Assembly (NCBI RefSeq): GCF_000314995.1
Contig: NZ_BAEO01000062.1
Location: forward strand, 186,001 to 250,000
DNA length: 64,000 bases
Direction: 5' to 3'
From: Paraglaciecola arctica BSs20135
Lineage (GTDB): Bacteria > Pseudomonadota > Gammaproteobacteria > Enterobacterales > Alteromonadaceae
Both the position numbers and the translations under genes were made by a program. This document shows positions 54,957 to 64,000 of this stretch, piece by piece (within the stretch, counting starts at the first letter, position 1; each line of letters begins with the position of its first letter). The notes beneath the pieces are model-generated. The model was not told where the DNA came from. It worked only from the letters and a program-made list of their open reading frames with translations, and made no database searches.

Positions 54957-55838
54957 GTGGTTGTTTTGGTGGTCGAAGACGACCCTATCAGTGCTATTAT
55001 TTCTACCCAGGCCTTGTCAGATACATATGTCACTCATCATGTAACTAATGGTCAAGCGGCAGTCGATTTTTGTGAAAGTACCCCACCAGATATAGTGCTT
55101 ATGGATATTAATATGCCGGGCATGAGCGGTTTGGAAGCTTGTAGTATTTTGAAACGTAACCTAATTACAAAAGATATTCCGGTTGTTTTTATTACAGCTG
55201 AGTCTGACCCTCAATCAGAAGATAAATGTTGGGACGCTGGCTGTGTTGATTTTATTAGTAAGCCTTTTTCTATTAAAACCTTACGTCACCGAATTAACGC
55301 TATTTCATCTGTAAAAATATTAACCGATGAACTTATGCGCTTAGCTACTACTGATGGATTAACTAATATCAAAAATCGGCGCTTTTTTGATAGCACTATT
55401 CTAGAACAATCTAAGTTAGCTGCAAGAAACAAAACACCACTAGGTTTGTTGTTGATCGATATCGATTATTTTAAAAGCTATAACGACACTTATGGTCACT
55501 TTAAAGGTGACGAATGTTTAAAAGTAGTGGCTCAAGCGCTCACCAAAGTGACTCATAGACCAACAGATTGTGTTGCCCGTTATGGTGGTGAAGAATTTGT
55601 GATTGTGTTACCAAACACCGATGCAAAAGGGGTTAAACATGTTGGTGAACACTTAATCGAAGTTATTCAAGAACTTAATATAGCGCATTTAGGTTCGCCG
55701 TTTAAAAAGCTAACCGTAAGCATTGGTGGTGCTATTGTTGAACAGGATTCGTTAGATATTGAAAAACTAATTGAACAGGCCGACAAACAATTATATTTGG
55801 CTAAGCAGAATGGTCGCGATAGGTTTTTAATGGCCTAA
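54957..55838 (+). CDS. Response regulator with GGDEF domain (diguanylate cyclase)
   Basis: A 293-aa protein with a receiver domain (VVEDDPIS, phospho-Asp in DIVLMDINMPG, FISKPFS) and a GGDEF domain (TDGLTNIKNRRFFD, IDIDYFKSYNDTYGHFKGDECL, active site RYGGEEF). It should make c-di-GMP when phosphorylated. The start is doubtful. GTG 54957 lacks a good ribosome site, while a strong AAGGAG (54900-54905) stands 6 bases before an in-frame ATC (54912) that would add 15 residues. No kinase is adjacent. Confidence 0.9.
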   Translation: MVVLVVEDDPISAIISTQALSDTYVTHHVTNGQAAVDFCESTPPDIVLMDINMPGMSGLEACSILKRNLITKDIPVVFITAESDPQSEDKCWDAGCVDFISKPFSIKTLRHRINAISSVKILTDELMRLATTDGLTNIKNRRFFDSTILEQSKLAARNKTPLGLLLIDIDYFKSYNDTYGHFKGDECLKVVAQALTKVTHRPTDCVARYGGEEFVIVLPNTDAKGVKHVGEHLIEVIQELNIAHLGSPFKKLTVSIGGAIVEQDSLDIEKLIEQADKQLYLAKQNGRDRFLMA

Positions 55839-55994
55839 CTGTAGGTAATCTTGTGTGTTAGTTAGGGCTTGTTTTTCGAATTGATCAATACCCTTTCTAA
55901 CCTTAAACCTAAGGTCATTAATATTGAGTTTACGAAATTCAGCCACAAAAATTCTTGTCACCATAGGATCTTGAGATGTTATGGCGACAAACAC

Positions 55995-56528
55995 CTACAA
56001 TTCAGTATCATTGTTGCAGTTTGCGTTTACTTCATGAAGGTTATAATTATCAAAATGACGTCTTTTGCGTAATCTCGTTATACCATCAAGAATAGCTGAA
56101 AATTTAGACGTATCACTTTGAGATTTTAAGCGAATATGTGCTTGAACACGCATTAATAAGGTCACCGGTGAGACTGGTTTAGCTAAAAAATCGGTGCCTC
56201 CTGCTTCCCAGCATTTTATTTCGTCTTCAATACCTGTTAGCGACGTTGAAAATATAATTGGGCAGTCTTTCATTCCCTCTAATGTTCTGAGTATTTTGCA
56301 GGTGACATAGCCATCCAAGTTCGGCATCATCACGTCTAGCAAAATTAAATCTGGCAGTCTTTGCTGGCAAAATTCGATGGCTTCTTCACCCGAATGAACC
56401 ACATGTACCTTGTATAATTGCTCTAGTGAATTGCTTAAAATCGCGGTACTGCGGCGATCATTATCGACCAGTAAAATTATAGTATTGGATTTGTCCGTTA
56501 CAGATGGATTAATTATCTGTTTTATCAT
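55995..56528 (-). CDS. Response regulator with a truncated GGDEF start
   Basis: A 177-aa protein starting at ATG 56528, with AAGGAG 8 bases upstream. The receiver domain is complete apart from VDND in the acidic pocket: LLVDNDRRS, phospho-Asp in ILLDVMMPNLDGY, and FLAKPVSP. After a short helix it reads ILDGITRLRKRRHFDNYNL, which matches the start of a GGDEF domain in the neighbouring gene, and then stops. The cyclase part is missing. After the TAG the same frame stays open to TAA at 55827. It may act as a phosphate sink or partner. Confidence 0.8.
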   Translation of the reverse strand: MIKQIINPSVTDKSNTIILLVDNDRRSTAILSNSLEQLYKVHVVHSGEEAIEFCQQRLPDLILLDVMMPNLDGYVTCKILRTLEGMKDCPIIFSTSLTGIEDEIKCWEAGGTDFLAKPVSPVTLLMRVQAHIRLKSQSDTSKFSAILDGITRLRKRRHFDNYNLHEVNANCNNDTEL

Positions 56529-56684
56529 AGTTATTCTCCTTAAACTCAATTCACAGTACTACAGTGAGTTGACCTATAGCCTAGCGGCTAAAGGAGGAGG
56601 CAACAATTAAACTTTAGTCGTATTTGATTGTTAAAGTTGCTTAAGCGAGATGGAGAAATAGCACAAAATTGAAGTGAGAAGTAC

Positions 56685-56721
56685 CTAGTCACAACCTAAT
56701 GGGTATAGTGGTTGTGACTAG
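56685..56721 (-). terminator. Perfect 12-bp hairpin after the dipeptidase gene
   Basis: CTAGTCACAACC and GGTTGTGACTAG pair perfectly across a 13-base loop. No T run follows. Confidence 0.6.
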
Positions 56722-56738
56722 TTTAGTCTCTGAATTTA

Positions 56739-57935
56739 CTAATGTTTAGCTGCGTAGTCTTCGTTAGCTTTCCATACTCGCATAAAGTTACCGCTGAGGA
56801 TTTGGATAATATGTGCATCACTGTATCCGCGATTTAATAAACCTTGTATTAAATTAGGGTACGCGGAGACATCTTTTAGATCGGTAGGTAGTGAATCGCC
56901 GACACCGTCAAAATCAGAACCAATGCCCACATGATCAATACCAATTAACTTAACAACATGGTCAATATGATCTAATACGCTGTCTAAGGTGGCGTAGGGT
57001 AGTGGATTTTCTTCAGCATATTTAGTACTGAAACTTTTAAATTCATCACTATCTTTGCCCAACTCTTCCGCTGCCTTTTTTTGATCTGCGCTACGTTTTT
57101 TACTCCAGACATTGGCGCGTTTAGTAACAAAGGTCGAACCAAAGTTAATTTGGATCACGCCACCATTTTTTCCTAATGCTTTGATCATATCGTCATCCAT
57201 ATTACGCTCGAAGCCTGGCGTAAAAGCACGTAATGAAGAGTGTGAGGCAATGACGGGGGTTTTACTAATTTCAAGGGCTTGATAAAAAGCAGCATCAGAT
57301 ACATGAGAAATATCAATTAATACACCTACTTTATTCATCTCTGCTACTAATTCTTTACCGAATGGGCTAAGTCCTTTCCACTTGCGGCGCAGATCATATG
57401 ATGAATCAGCAATATGATTTGCTTGTGAGTGTGCCAGTGTAATGTAACGAATACCACGTTCATAAAAGTGTTGCAGGTTGGCTAAATCACCTTGAATTGG
57501 AGAACCGTTTTCCATGCCCAATGGCAATGAAATCAAACCTTTTGCAAATTGTTGTTCGACTTCAGTGGTGCTATTAGCAATCGCAAATTTGTCAGGGGCG
57601 CGACCGACTATGGCTTCAACATAATCAATCAGCTTGTCGGCTAACTTAGTCGAATTGGCGGAGTTGTCTAAACTGGCAGGAATATAAATCGACATAAAAG
57701 GTGCATTGAGGCCGCCTTGTTTAGCACGAGGATAATCAAAATCACCGTCTTCTGTAGCTTTGGTGACATCAACCCATTTTTCTTCGAGGCGATAAGGCAC
57801 ATCGATATGGGAGTCAATAATGATATTTTCTTGCGCCAGTTTGTTGGCTTTATCAGTGACTGTGATGGCCAAAACAGAACTAACATACATAGTACTGATG
57901 GCAAATAATGAGCCGAGTTTAAGTCTTTTATTCAC
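56739..57935 (-). CDS. Membrane (renal-type) dipeptidase, M19 family
   Basis: A 398-aa zinc dipeptidase with a signal peptide (1-23). M19 motifs include IIIDSHIDVPYR (metal-binding His and Asp), LGMENGSPI (bridging Glu), ITLAHSQANH, and DISHVSDAAF, HSSLRAF and GIGSDFDGVG. It would hydrolyse dipeptides, perhaps D-amino-acid or cell-wall peptides, in the periplasm. It is monocistronic, with a hairpin downstream. Confidence 0.94.
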   Translation of the reverse strand: MNKRLKLGSLFAISTMYVSSVLAITVTDKANKLAQENIIIDSHIDVPYRLEEKWVDVTKATEDGDFDYPRAKQGGLNAPFMSIYIPASLDNSANSTKLADKLIDYVEAIVGRAPDKFAIANSTTEVEQQFAKGLISLPLGMENGSPIQGDLANLQHFYERGIRYITLAHSQANHIADSSYDLRRKWKGLSPFGKELVAEMNKVGVLIDISHVSDAAFYQALEISKTPVIASHSSLRAFTPGFERNMDDDMIKALGKNGGVIQINFGSTFVTKRANVWSKKRSADQKKAAEELGKDSDEFKSFSTKYAEENPLPYATLDSVLDHIDHVVKLIGIDHVGIGSDFDGVGDSLPTDLKDVSAYPNLIQGLLNRGYSDAHIIQILSGNFMRVWKANEDYAAKH

Positions 57936-58583
57936 AATAATAGTCTCCCGCTATTTATTTATCTCACGACCTATCTATCTCTATAGATTTACTGGTCGTA
58001 GTCTAAAGATGATTGTTGAGGAGAATTCCCCTAAGCTGATTCTATAGGTTGATGAGATAAAGTGAAAGAGCCTGCAATATTGCAGGCTCTTTGCTAGCTG
58101 TGAACTGCTATTAATTAACCTTAGTTAAATGGAAAATCGAGCTACTTTGTGGTGTTAGCAAAGGTAATTACATACCTAGTTGCATCAAAACTTCAGCTGA
58201 AAATTGTTGGCCATATTTAGGTCTTCAATCTTATATAGTTACTGAGAAAGCTGACGCCAAAAAACTGAAGTGGTATATCACCAGAGATTAATATATTTTG
58301 CTATTAAAACTACCAAATCTTTCTTAGGTTTGCGTAAAATATACTTTAACTTATTTATTGGGTAACCGGTTGTTTGTTAACAAAATATAAATAGTATTGA
58401 ATGTTATGAACCACCGTAAAAATATATATTCTTATGTCTTATATAAGTGTAGGCTTGGTAAATTGCTATTGTTGTTAGTGCATGTATATGATCAAGCAGA
58501 AAGTGTTCTACAAACAAAATGCTGAACTTGCTTGGGTCAGCGATGACGGGTTAATTCAAGAATCCTAAAATAACGGAAATAGT
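57936..58583. other. Gene-free stretch with a palindrome
   Basis: About 650 bp between divergent genes. AAAGAGCCTGCAAT and ATTGCAGGCTCTTT (58065-58092) form a perfect 28-bp palindrome able to act as a terminator. A 28-codon frame at 58482-58568 ends 15 bp before glpD; it has no ribosome site. Confidence 0.55.
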
Positions 58584-60191
58584 GTGAATAATCTTAGAAA
58601 AAGTAATATTACAAAATTGCCAGAAAAAACCTTCGATGTATTGATCATCGGAGGGGGTATTAACGGTGCGGTATCAGCTGCCTCGCTAGCTGCAAAAGGG
58701 GCAAAAGTCGCTTTGATTGATAAAGGAGACTTTGCCGGTTTTACCAGTTCTAACTCGTCAAATTTGGCTTGGGGTGGAATTAAATACCTTGAAAGCCATG
58801 AATATGGTTTGGTGAATAAACTCTGTAAAAGCCGTAATCATCTGATGCGCAGCTACCCATCTACCGTCAAAGAAATTCGTTTCTTTACCAGTATTCAGAA
58901 AGGTTTTCGTTTTCCGCCTTTGTTTGTTTTTATGGGGACTATTGTTTATTGGTTGATGGGGCGTTTTTTCACCCAAAGTCCACAGTATTTATCAGCAGCT
59001 AAAATTAAGTCTCTTGAAAAGGTGGTAAACACCGAAAAAGTCAATGGCGGCTTCGAATATTCCGATGCATTTTTACACGACAACGATGCACGTTTTGTAT
59101 TTAATTTTATTCGTTCCAGTATGAGTTATGGCTGTATTGCCGCTAACTACGTACAAGCCAATGGCTCTGAAAAGGTCGATGGTGTATGGAAAACTCAAGC
59201 TAACGATGTGATCAGTGGTGAAACATTCGAAATTCGCTCCAAGGTGATCATCAATGCCGCAGGTCCTTTTGTTGATCCGATGAATCATATTAATCAGCAG
59301 ACTACCGAACATCATCATTTGTTCTCAAAAGGCATTCATCTGATTGTCGATAAGATCACTGATAGCAATAAAGTCCTAACCTTTTTTGCGGATGATGGTC
59401 GTTTGTTTTTTGTCATCCCAATGGGTCCCAAAACTTGTATTGGAACCACTGATACTCAAGTCGAAGATCCTCATGCAAAGGTCACCGACAAAGACAGGCA
59501 ATTTGTTCTAGACAATGTAAATAAACTTTTAGACTTACCCAAAGCTTTAACCCAAGACGATATCATTGCCGAACGTTGCGGCGTGCGCCCCTTAGCGATT
59601 AAGGGCAAAGGCGGCAAAGCTGATTGGGTACAACTATCACGCAAACATGCCATAGACACCAATAAAGTTGATAAGTACTTGTCCATTTTTGGCGGCAAAC
59701 TGACTGACTGCATAAACGTTGGAGATGAAGTTGCAGGTTTGATCAAAGAGCTAGGCATTACCTTACCTTATGAAGATTTCAAATGGTACGGAGAACCGGA
59801 CGATACTGTGCGGGATGAGTTTTTCCACCGTGCAAAATTGATGGACTTTGATGCACTCACTCCTGCCACATCCTCAGAACCATTAACTAAAAGGTTCTGG
59901 CGACGTTACGGGCGTAACGCTATTAACATGTTAGAAAATATCCGCGAAAATCCTAAAAAAGCCGAGTTGTTAATCGAAAATTCTGAATACTTACGAGTAG
60001 AAATCGAACATGCCGCAGAGCGCGAAATGGTGACTAAACTAGAAGACTTTTTACGACGTCGTTCGAAAATATCATTAGTTGTCAGGAAAGAAGATATTCT
60101 CTGTGCTCCGGGATTAAAAGAAGCCTGTGAGATATTGTTTGCGGATGAGGCCGATGCCAAGCTGCAGGAATATATTGATTCTGTGAGTTAA
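58584..60191 (+). CDS. glpD: FAD-dependent glycerol-3-phosphate dehydrogenase
   Basis: A 535-aa flavoprotein of the GlpD family. The dinucleotide motif is DVLIIGGGINGAVSAAS, and the signature is SSNSSNLAWGGIKYLES. The C-terminal part has FGGKLTDCINVGDEVAGLI, as in GlpA/GlpD. It oxidises glycerol-3-phosphate to DHAP and passes electrons to quinone at the inner membrane. GTG start. The presence of glpK 4 kb away supports the role. The N-terminal half diverges somewhat from E. coli GlpD (FTSIQKGFRFPPLFVFMGT). Confidence 0.85.
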   Translation: MNNLRKSNITKLPEKTFDVLIIGGGINGAVSAASLAAKGAKVALIDKGDFAGFTSSNSSNLAWGGIKYLESHEYGLVNKLCKSRNHLMRSYPSTVKEIRFFTSIQKGFRFPPLFVFMGTIVYWLMGRFFTQSPQYLSAAKIKSLEKVVNTEKVNGGFEYSDAFLHDNDARFVFNFIRSSMSYGCIAANYVQANGSEKVDGVWKTQANDVISGETFEIRSKVIINAAGPFVDPMNHINQQTTEHHHLFSKGIHLIVDKITDSNKVLTFFADDGRLFFVIPMGPKTCIGTTDTQVEDPHAKVTDKDRQFVLDNVNKLLDLPKALTQDDIIAERCGVRPLAIKGKGGKADWVQLSRKHAIDTNKVDKYLSIFGGKLTDCINVGDEVAGLIKELGITLPYEDFKWYGEPDDTVRDEFFHRAKLMDFDALTPATSSEPLTKRFWRRYGRNAINMLENIRENPKKAELLIENSEYLRVEIEHAAEREMVTKLEDFLRRRSKISLVVRKEDILCAPGLKEACEILFADEADAKLQEYIDSVS

Positions 60192-60449
60192 TTTGGATTA
60201 GATTGTTTAGGTTTTGGGTGGCATTCTGCTGCAGGGAAGGTCACTTCTTTATAAGTACTTTCGGTTATAATCGCCGAAATATCCTTCACTGAACCTTAAA
60301 CAATTAAAGTTATTTACAAAAAAATCACACTTCTGCTGGTTTTGTCTTGTAAAAAAGTTAATGATCCCCAGTTATTTACTTATGTCGGCTATTAAAATCA
60401 AGACGGCTCACAAAAACCGCTTTATCCCAAATAATTAGAGAACTTTTTA
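60192..60449. other. Gene-free stretch with a decayed element end
   Basis: GGTCACTTCTTTATAAGTA at 60239-60257 resembles the right end of the 44372 element. The rest should carry the sapC promoter. Confidence 0.45.
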
Positions 60450-61247
60450 ATGACAATGAATTACATTCCCCTAGATAAAAATAAACATAAAGATACACAT
60501 GTAAAGATAAGTGGTGATTTCGCCCATGCTAAAGATACTCACTTAGCTGCCGCGTCGTTACGTGAATACGCACAAATTGCTAGTTGTATGCCAATCATCT
60601 TTATCAAAGATCCTAAAAGCGACACTACTCACAGTGTAGCCATGTTAGGTATTGAGCAAGGTGTTAACTTGTTTATGCCAGAAGGCAAATGGACAGGTCA
60701 CGTGGTTCCTCTTAATATTCAACGTTATCCTTTTGATGTGCGCCCTGATGGCGACAAATTAGGTGTGTTTATTGATGAAAATTCTGCCTTAATCGGAAAA
60801 GAAGGTGAACCTCTTTTCACCGATGGCGAGCCTAGCCCTTACTTAGATAATCGTCAGAAATTATTATCTGAATTAGCTAACAGCGAAATGGCTACACGTG
60901 AATTTGTAAAGAAAATTGAAGAGCTAGATTTACTCGACTCAATTGTTATCCGTGCGCAATATGCAAACGGCCAACAACGTAATATCAATGGTATGCAAAC
61001 TATCAGCGAAAAACGTCTTCAGGCGTTAGATGCGGAAACAATAACTGATTTGCATAAGACTGGTTTCTTAGGTGCAATATACGCAGTGTTAATGTCTCTT
61101 GGCCAATTGAATCGTTTAGTTCAGTTGACTCAAAGTGGTGAAAACCCTGTTAAAGCTCTACAACTTCAAGCTGAAGCGCCAGCAACTGAAGAAGCTGCAG
61201 CGGCACCAGTAGAAAAACCTAAAGCGAAGAAAGCTGCTAAAAAATAA
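60450..61247 (+). CDS. SapC family protein
   Basis: A 265-aa protein resembling SapC, first described for Campylobacter S-layer export. It has YIPLDKNKHKD, a long beta-rich middle with QRYPFDVRPDG, GVFIDENSALI and GEPSPYLDN, then a helical part and a low-complexity tail rich in Ala, Pro and Lys. There is no signal peptide. Relatives in Alteromonadales often sit near TonB-dependent receptors and tryptophan halogenases; none is here. A strong terminator follows. Confidence 0.85.
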   Translation: MTMNYIPLDKNKHKDTHVKISGDFAHAKDTHLAAASLREYAQIASCMPIIFIKDPKSDTTHSVAMLGIEQGVNLFMPEGKWTGHVVPLNIQRYPFDVRPDGDKLGVFIDENSALIGKEGEPLFTDGEPSPYLDNRQKLLSELANSEMATREFVKKIEELDLLDSIVIRAQYANGQQRNINGMQTISEKRLQALDAETITDLHKTGFLGAIYAVLMSLGQLNRLVQLTQSGENPVKALQLQAEAPATEEAAAAPVEKPKAKKAAKK

Positions 61248-61265
61248 GATATATTAGAGTGAAAT

Positions 61266-61303
61266 AAAAAGCCCGTTACAACTGAGTTGTAACGGGCTTT
61301 TTT
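61266..61303. terminator. Terminator between sapC and galM
   Basis: AAGCCCGTTACAACT pairs with AGTTGTAACGGGCTT around a short loop, with A and T runs on the two sides, so it can serve both converging genes. Confidence 0.9.
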
Positions 61304-61342
61304 AGGTTTTAATAAGAGACAATTAAGATTTGAATCGCTGAA

Positions 61343-62395
61343 CTAAAACAACACCTCATATTCAGTTACGGAATAAAACTCTTTACCGGCTTCTAGTGTA
61401 GCACTTGGAAAATGTGGCTGATTAGGTGTGTCGGGGTAGAATTGAGTTTCAAAACATACCCCCTGATGGGCTTGATAAAGCGCGCCATCTTTGCCTTTTT
61501 TGTTGTCAAAGTGGTTGGCAGTAAAAATTTGGATGCCAGGCATATTGGTATATATATTTAGATTTATATCTGAGGACACTGCTTGGCCTGCATAACTAGC
61601 TATTTTTGATCCTGGGCTATAAGCGTCTAAACATAAGTTGTGATCTAAACCGTTACCATATTTAATCTGTTGCTTATCTGAAGCTAATGGCTGACTGATG
61701 GTGGTCAACTGCCTGAAATCAAATGGAGTATTGTCAACCTCAGCAATCTCGCCCGTAGGTATAGCTCGTTCGTCAGTTGGTGTGTAGTGACTAGCTAATA
61801 ATTGAACTTGATGGGCTGTTATTGAACCACTGTTATGCCCTGACAAATTAAAATAACTATGATTTGTAGGATTGTATAAGGTTGTTTGTTCAGCCTCGGC
61901 AAAATATTCTATTTTTAAGCGATTTTGTTCAGTTAAGGTATAAATAACTCTAACCGCTATGTTACCTGGGAAACCCTGATCACCATCACAGCTAGATAAT
62001 TCCAACATAATTGACGGATCATCGCCACTAGATAACAGCGTACATTGCCACACTTTGCCATTAAACCCTTGGCTGCCACCATGCAAACAGTTACCACCTT
62101 GATTAATATCCGTTTGATAGTTGCTACCCGCCAAACTAAATTTTCCGTGGTTTATGCGGTTTGCATACCTGCCTACTAATGCGCCTAAATAGCTGTCGTC
62201 AGCTAAATAATCATCCACAGTGTCGTAGCCTAAAACGATATCAGTATGTTTGTTTTTGCTGTTGGGTATTAACCAACGCCGAATAATCCCCCCAAGATTG
62301 AGAATTTCAACACTCACACCTTGTTGATTGCTTAAACAATACTGTTCGACTGTTGTACCGTTTGGCATTTTTCCAAAGGTTGATTGTTTTATCAT
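61343..62395 (-). CDS. galM: Aldose 1-epimerase
   Basis: A 350-aa mutarotase. It interconverts alpha and beta anomers of aldoses before phosphorylation. Key sites are [13 protein letters not shown] (catalytic His), the [10 protein letters not shown] block, and [20 protein letters not shown] (catalytic Glu). It starts inside the glpK stop (4-bp overlap), so it is translated with glpK. This pairing is unusual; galM is normally with gal or ara genes. Confidence 0.93.
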   Translation of the reverse strand: MIKQSTFGKMPNGTTVEQYCLSNQQGVSVEILNLGGIIRRWLIPNSKNKHTDIVLGYDTVDDYLADDSYLGALVGRYANRINHGKFSLAGSNYQTDINQGGNCLHGGSQGFNGKVWQCTLLSSGDDPSIMLELSSCDGDQGFPGNIAVRVIYTLTEQNRLKIEYFAEAEQTTLYNPTNHSYFNLSGHNSGSITAHQVQLLASHYTPTDERAIPTGEIAEVDNTPFDFRQLTTISQPLASDKQQIKYGNGLDHNLCLDAYSPGSKIASYAGQAVSSDINLNIYTNMPGIQIFTANHFDNKKGKDGALYQAHQGVCFETQFYPDTPNQPHFPSATLEAGKEFYSVTEYEVLF

Positions 62396-63885
62396 GCTTT
62401 AAACCCCAAGGTGCTTTGAATGGCACTTGCCCAGCCTTTAAGTAACTTTTCTCGTTTAGTGGTGTCCATTTTCGGTTCAAAACGGCTATCAATTTGGTTC
62501 ATGCTGGCCAACTCGTCAGTCGATTGATAGATACCGATTTGTAAACCTGCTAAATAAGCCGCGCCTAATGCAGTGGTCTCCATTACTTTGGGGCGCTCCA
62601 CTGTCACATCGAGCACACCTGCTAAAAATTGGCAGACCCAACTATTGGCTACCATACCACCGTCTACTCTTAATTTTTTGGGATTGACGCCATCTTCCCT
62701 CATGGCCTTGAGTAAATCCGAGGTTTGTAAGCACACTGACTCAAGTGCTGCTCGGGCAAGATGAGCGCTGCTGGTGGCGCGAGTGAGACCAAATATTGCA
62801 CCTCTAGCATTAGGTGCCCAATAGGGGGTTCCTAATCCGGCAAACGCGGGCACTAAAAACACCCCATGATCATCGGGAATACTTTTGGCCATGGCTTCTG
62901 TTTCAGACGCACATTCTATAATTTTTAAGCCATCTCTAAGCCATTGCACGGCTGCTCCGGCAATAAATATCGAGCCTTCTAACGCATAGTTAGTTTTACC
63001 TTTAATAGTATACGCCACAGTCGTAAGCAGTTTGTTTTTGGATAATAGTGCTTTTTCGCCGGTATTTAACAACACAAAACAACCTGTACCATAGGTACTT
63101 TTAATGTCGCCTTGTTTAAAACAACATTGGCCAATACTGGCGGCTTGTTGATCACCGGCAACCCCTGCAATGGGAATTGAATAAGCAAATAGCCCCGCTG
63201 CGGTATTGCCATAATCAGCGGCGCATTCTTTCACCTCTGGTAACATCGATTTGGGCACGTTAAATATGTCTAGCAGGGTTTCGTCCCAGCACAAATTATG
63301 GATGTTGAATAAATTGGTGCGACTGGCGTTGGTGACATCAGTGGCATGCACTTTACCGCCTGTTAAGCGCCATATAAGAAAACTATCAACCGTGCCAAAA
63401 GCTAACTCGTTGGCGTCGGCCTTTCGTCTTGCACCATCTACATTATCTAAAATCCAAGCCACCTTTGTAGCTGAAAAATAAGGGTCGAGCAACAAACCAG
63501 TACGTTGTTGCACAGTCATTAAATGTCCAGCATTTTGCAATTCTCTGCATTTATCTGCCGTGCGTCCGTCTTGCCACACTATGGCGTTATATATGGTTTT
63601 ACCGGTTTTTTTATCCCAGACCAGAGTTGTTTCTCTTTGGTTAGTGACACCAATAGCTGCTATTTTTGCCCCTTTCTTTGTAGCTTGGGCAATTGCTTGC
63701 TCACATACATTGAGTGTTGATGACCAAATATCTTCTGGATCATGTTCCACCCAACCATCATTCGGATAATGCTGGGCAAATTCTTGCTGTGCGACAGCCA
63801 CAATGCTTGAATCTGGAGCAAAAACGATGGCTCTGCTTGAGGTAGTACCTTGGTCAATAGACAGAATGCAGTTTTCTAGCGGCAT
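62392..63885 (-). CDS. glpK: Glycerol kinase
   Basis: A 497-aa FGGY-family kinase that phosphorylates glycerol. [14 protein letters not shown] and the [15 protein letters not shown] block lie at the N-terminus. [28 protein letters not shown] and [11 protein letters not shown] mark the ATP and substrate sites. It is co-transcribed with galM and supplies glycerol-3-phosphate for the dehydrogenase at 58584. No glpF or glpR is visible within the window. Confidence 0.97.
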   Translation of the reverse strand: MPLENCILSIDQGTTSSRAIVFAPDSSIVAVAQQEFAQHYPNDGWVEHDPEDIWSSTLNVCEQAIAQATKKGAKIAAIGVTNQRETTLVWDKKTGKTIYNAIVWQDGRTADKCRELQNAGHLMTVQQRTGLLLDPYFSATKVAWILDNVDGARRKADANELAFGTVDSFLIWRLTGGKVHATDVTNASRTNLFNIHNLCWDETLLDIFNVPKSMLPEVKECAADYGNTAAGLFAYSIPIAGVAGDQQAASIGQCCFKQGDIKSTYGTGCFVLLNTGEKALLSKNKLLTTVAYTIKGKTNYALEGSIFIAGAAVQWLRDGLKIIECASETEAMAKSIPDDHGVFLVPAFAGLGTPYWAPNARGAIFGLTRATSSAHLARAALESVCLQTSDLLKAMREDGVNPKKLRVDGGMVANSWVCQFLAGVLDVTVERPKVMETTALGAAYLAGLQIGIYQSTDELASMNQIDSRFEPKMDTTKREKLLKGWASAIQSTLGFKA

Positions 63886-64000
63886 TTGAACTCCTTTGAG
63901 TAAATAGACAAAAAATTCTATTATTTCAGATGTTTAATTGCGAACTAACATCTTTTTAACAACATCTAACGAGTATATTATTTTTAACCAAAGAAGATAA

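Overview
The window looks like chromosome of a marine gammaproteobacterium of the order Alteromonadales, most likely Alteromonadaceae of the Glaciecola/Paraglaciecola type. This is an inference from the AT-rich base composition, from the gene orders proC-yggS//pilT-pilU, xerD-dsbC-recJ, recO-pdxJ-acpS and relA-mazG, and from a SapC protein and a GlyGly-CTERM protease. No database was searched. I see no rRNA, tRNA, CRISPR array, prophage or complete IS element.

1-19.8 kb is housekeeping. A hybrid histidine kinase is paired with an orphan Tat-exported binding protein. Next come DUF4426-yggT-proC-yggS on the minus strand, and the divergent twitching motors pilT-pilU. xerD-dsbC-recJ, recO-pdxJ-acpS and relA-mazG follow on the plus strand. 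Several starts were moved to codons with a Shine-Dalgarno sequence (pilT TTG, recO TTG, pdxJ ATG).

19.8-38.5 kb mixes envelope and metabolic genes. It holds a serine protease with a PA-domain insertion and a rhombosortase-type C-terminus, a MATE pump, a DUF1295 membrane enzyme and a long RluA-type pseudouridine synthase. The tightly coupled three-gene cassette at 27.7-31.45 kb has two proteins I cannot name plus a trypsin-like exported protease. After it come an AraC remnant, a TonB-dependent receptor and a mipA-DUF3019-RR-HK envelope-sensing operon.

38.5-52.2 kb is accessory. Its single-gene units (DoxX-like, exported HNH nuclease, PHB-depolymerase-like esterase, EF-hand protein, YgjV, SMR pump, FAS1) are separated by several intergenic repeat families: REP-like hairpins with a locally amplified end motif, a 264-bp element with 32-bp terminal inverted repeats, and the GARTTCAGGTTA family. 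A 1.27-kb MAPEG/TetR block is directly duplicated around an esterase that has lost its nucleophile serine. A ParE toxin gene carries a nonsense codon beside an intact Phd/YefM antitoxin. An 87-bp fragment of a second HNH nuclease is also present.

52.2-64 kb returns to ordinary genes: trhO, an EF-hand protein, yghU, two REC-based regulators (one with a full GGDEF domain, one with a cut-off GGDEF start), an M19 dipeptidase, a glpD-type dehydrogenase, sapC, and a galM-glpK pair. glpD and glpK together form the core of glycerol use.

The best candidate for an undescribed system is the 27.7-31.45 kb protease cassette. The most unusual DNA structure is the repeat set at 40-52 kb.
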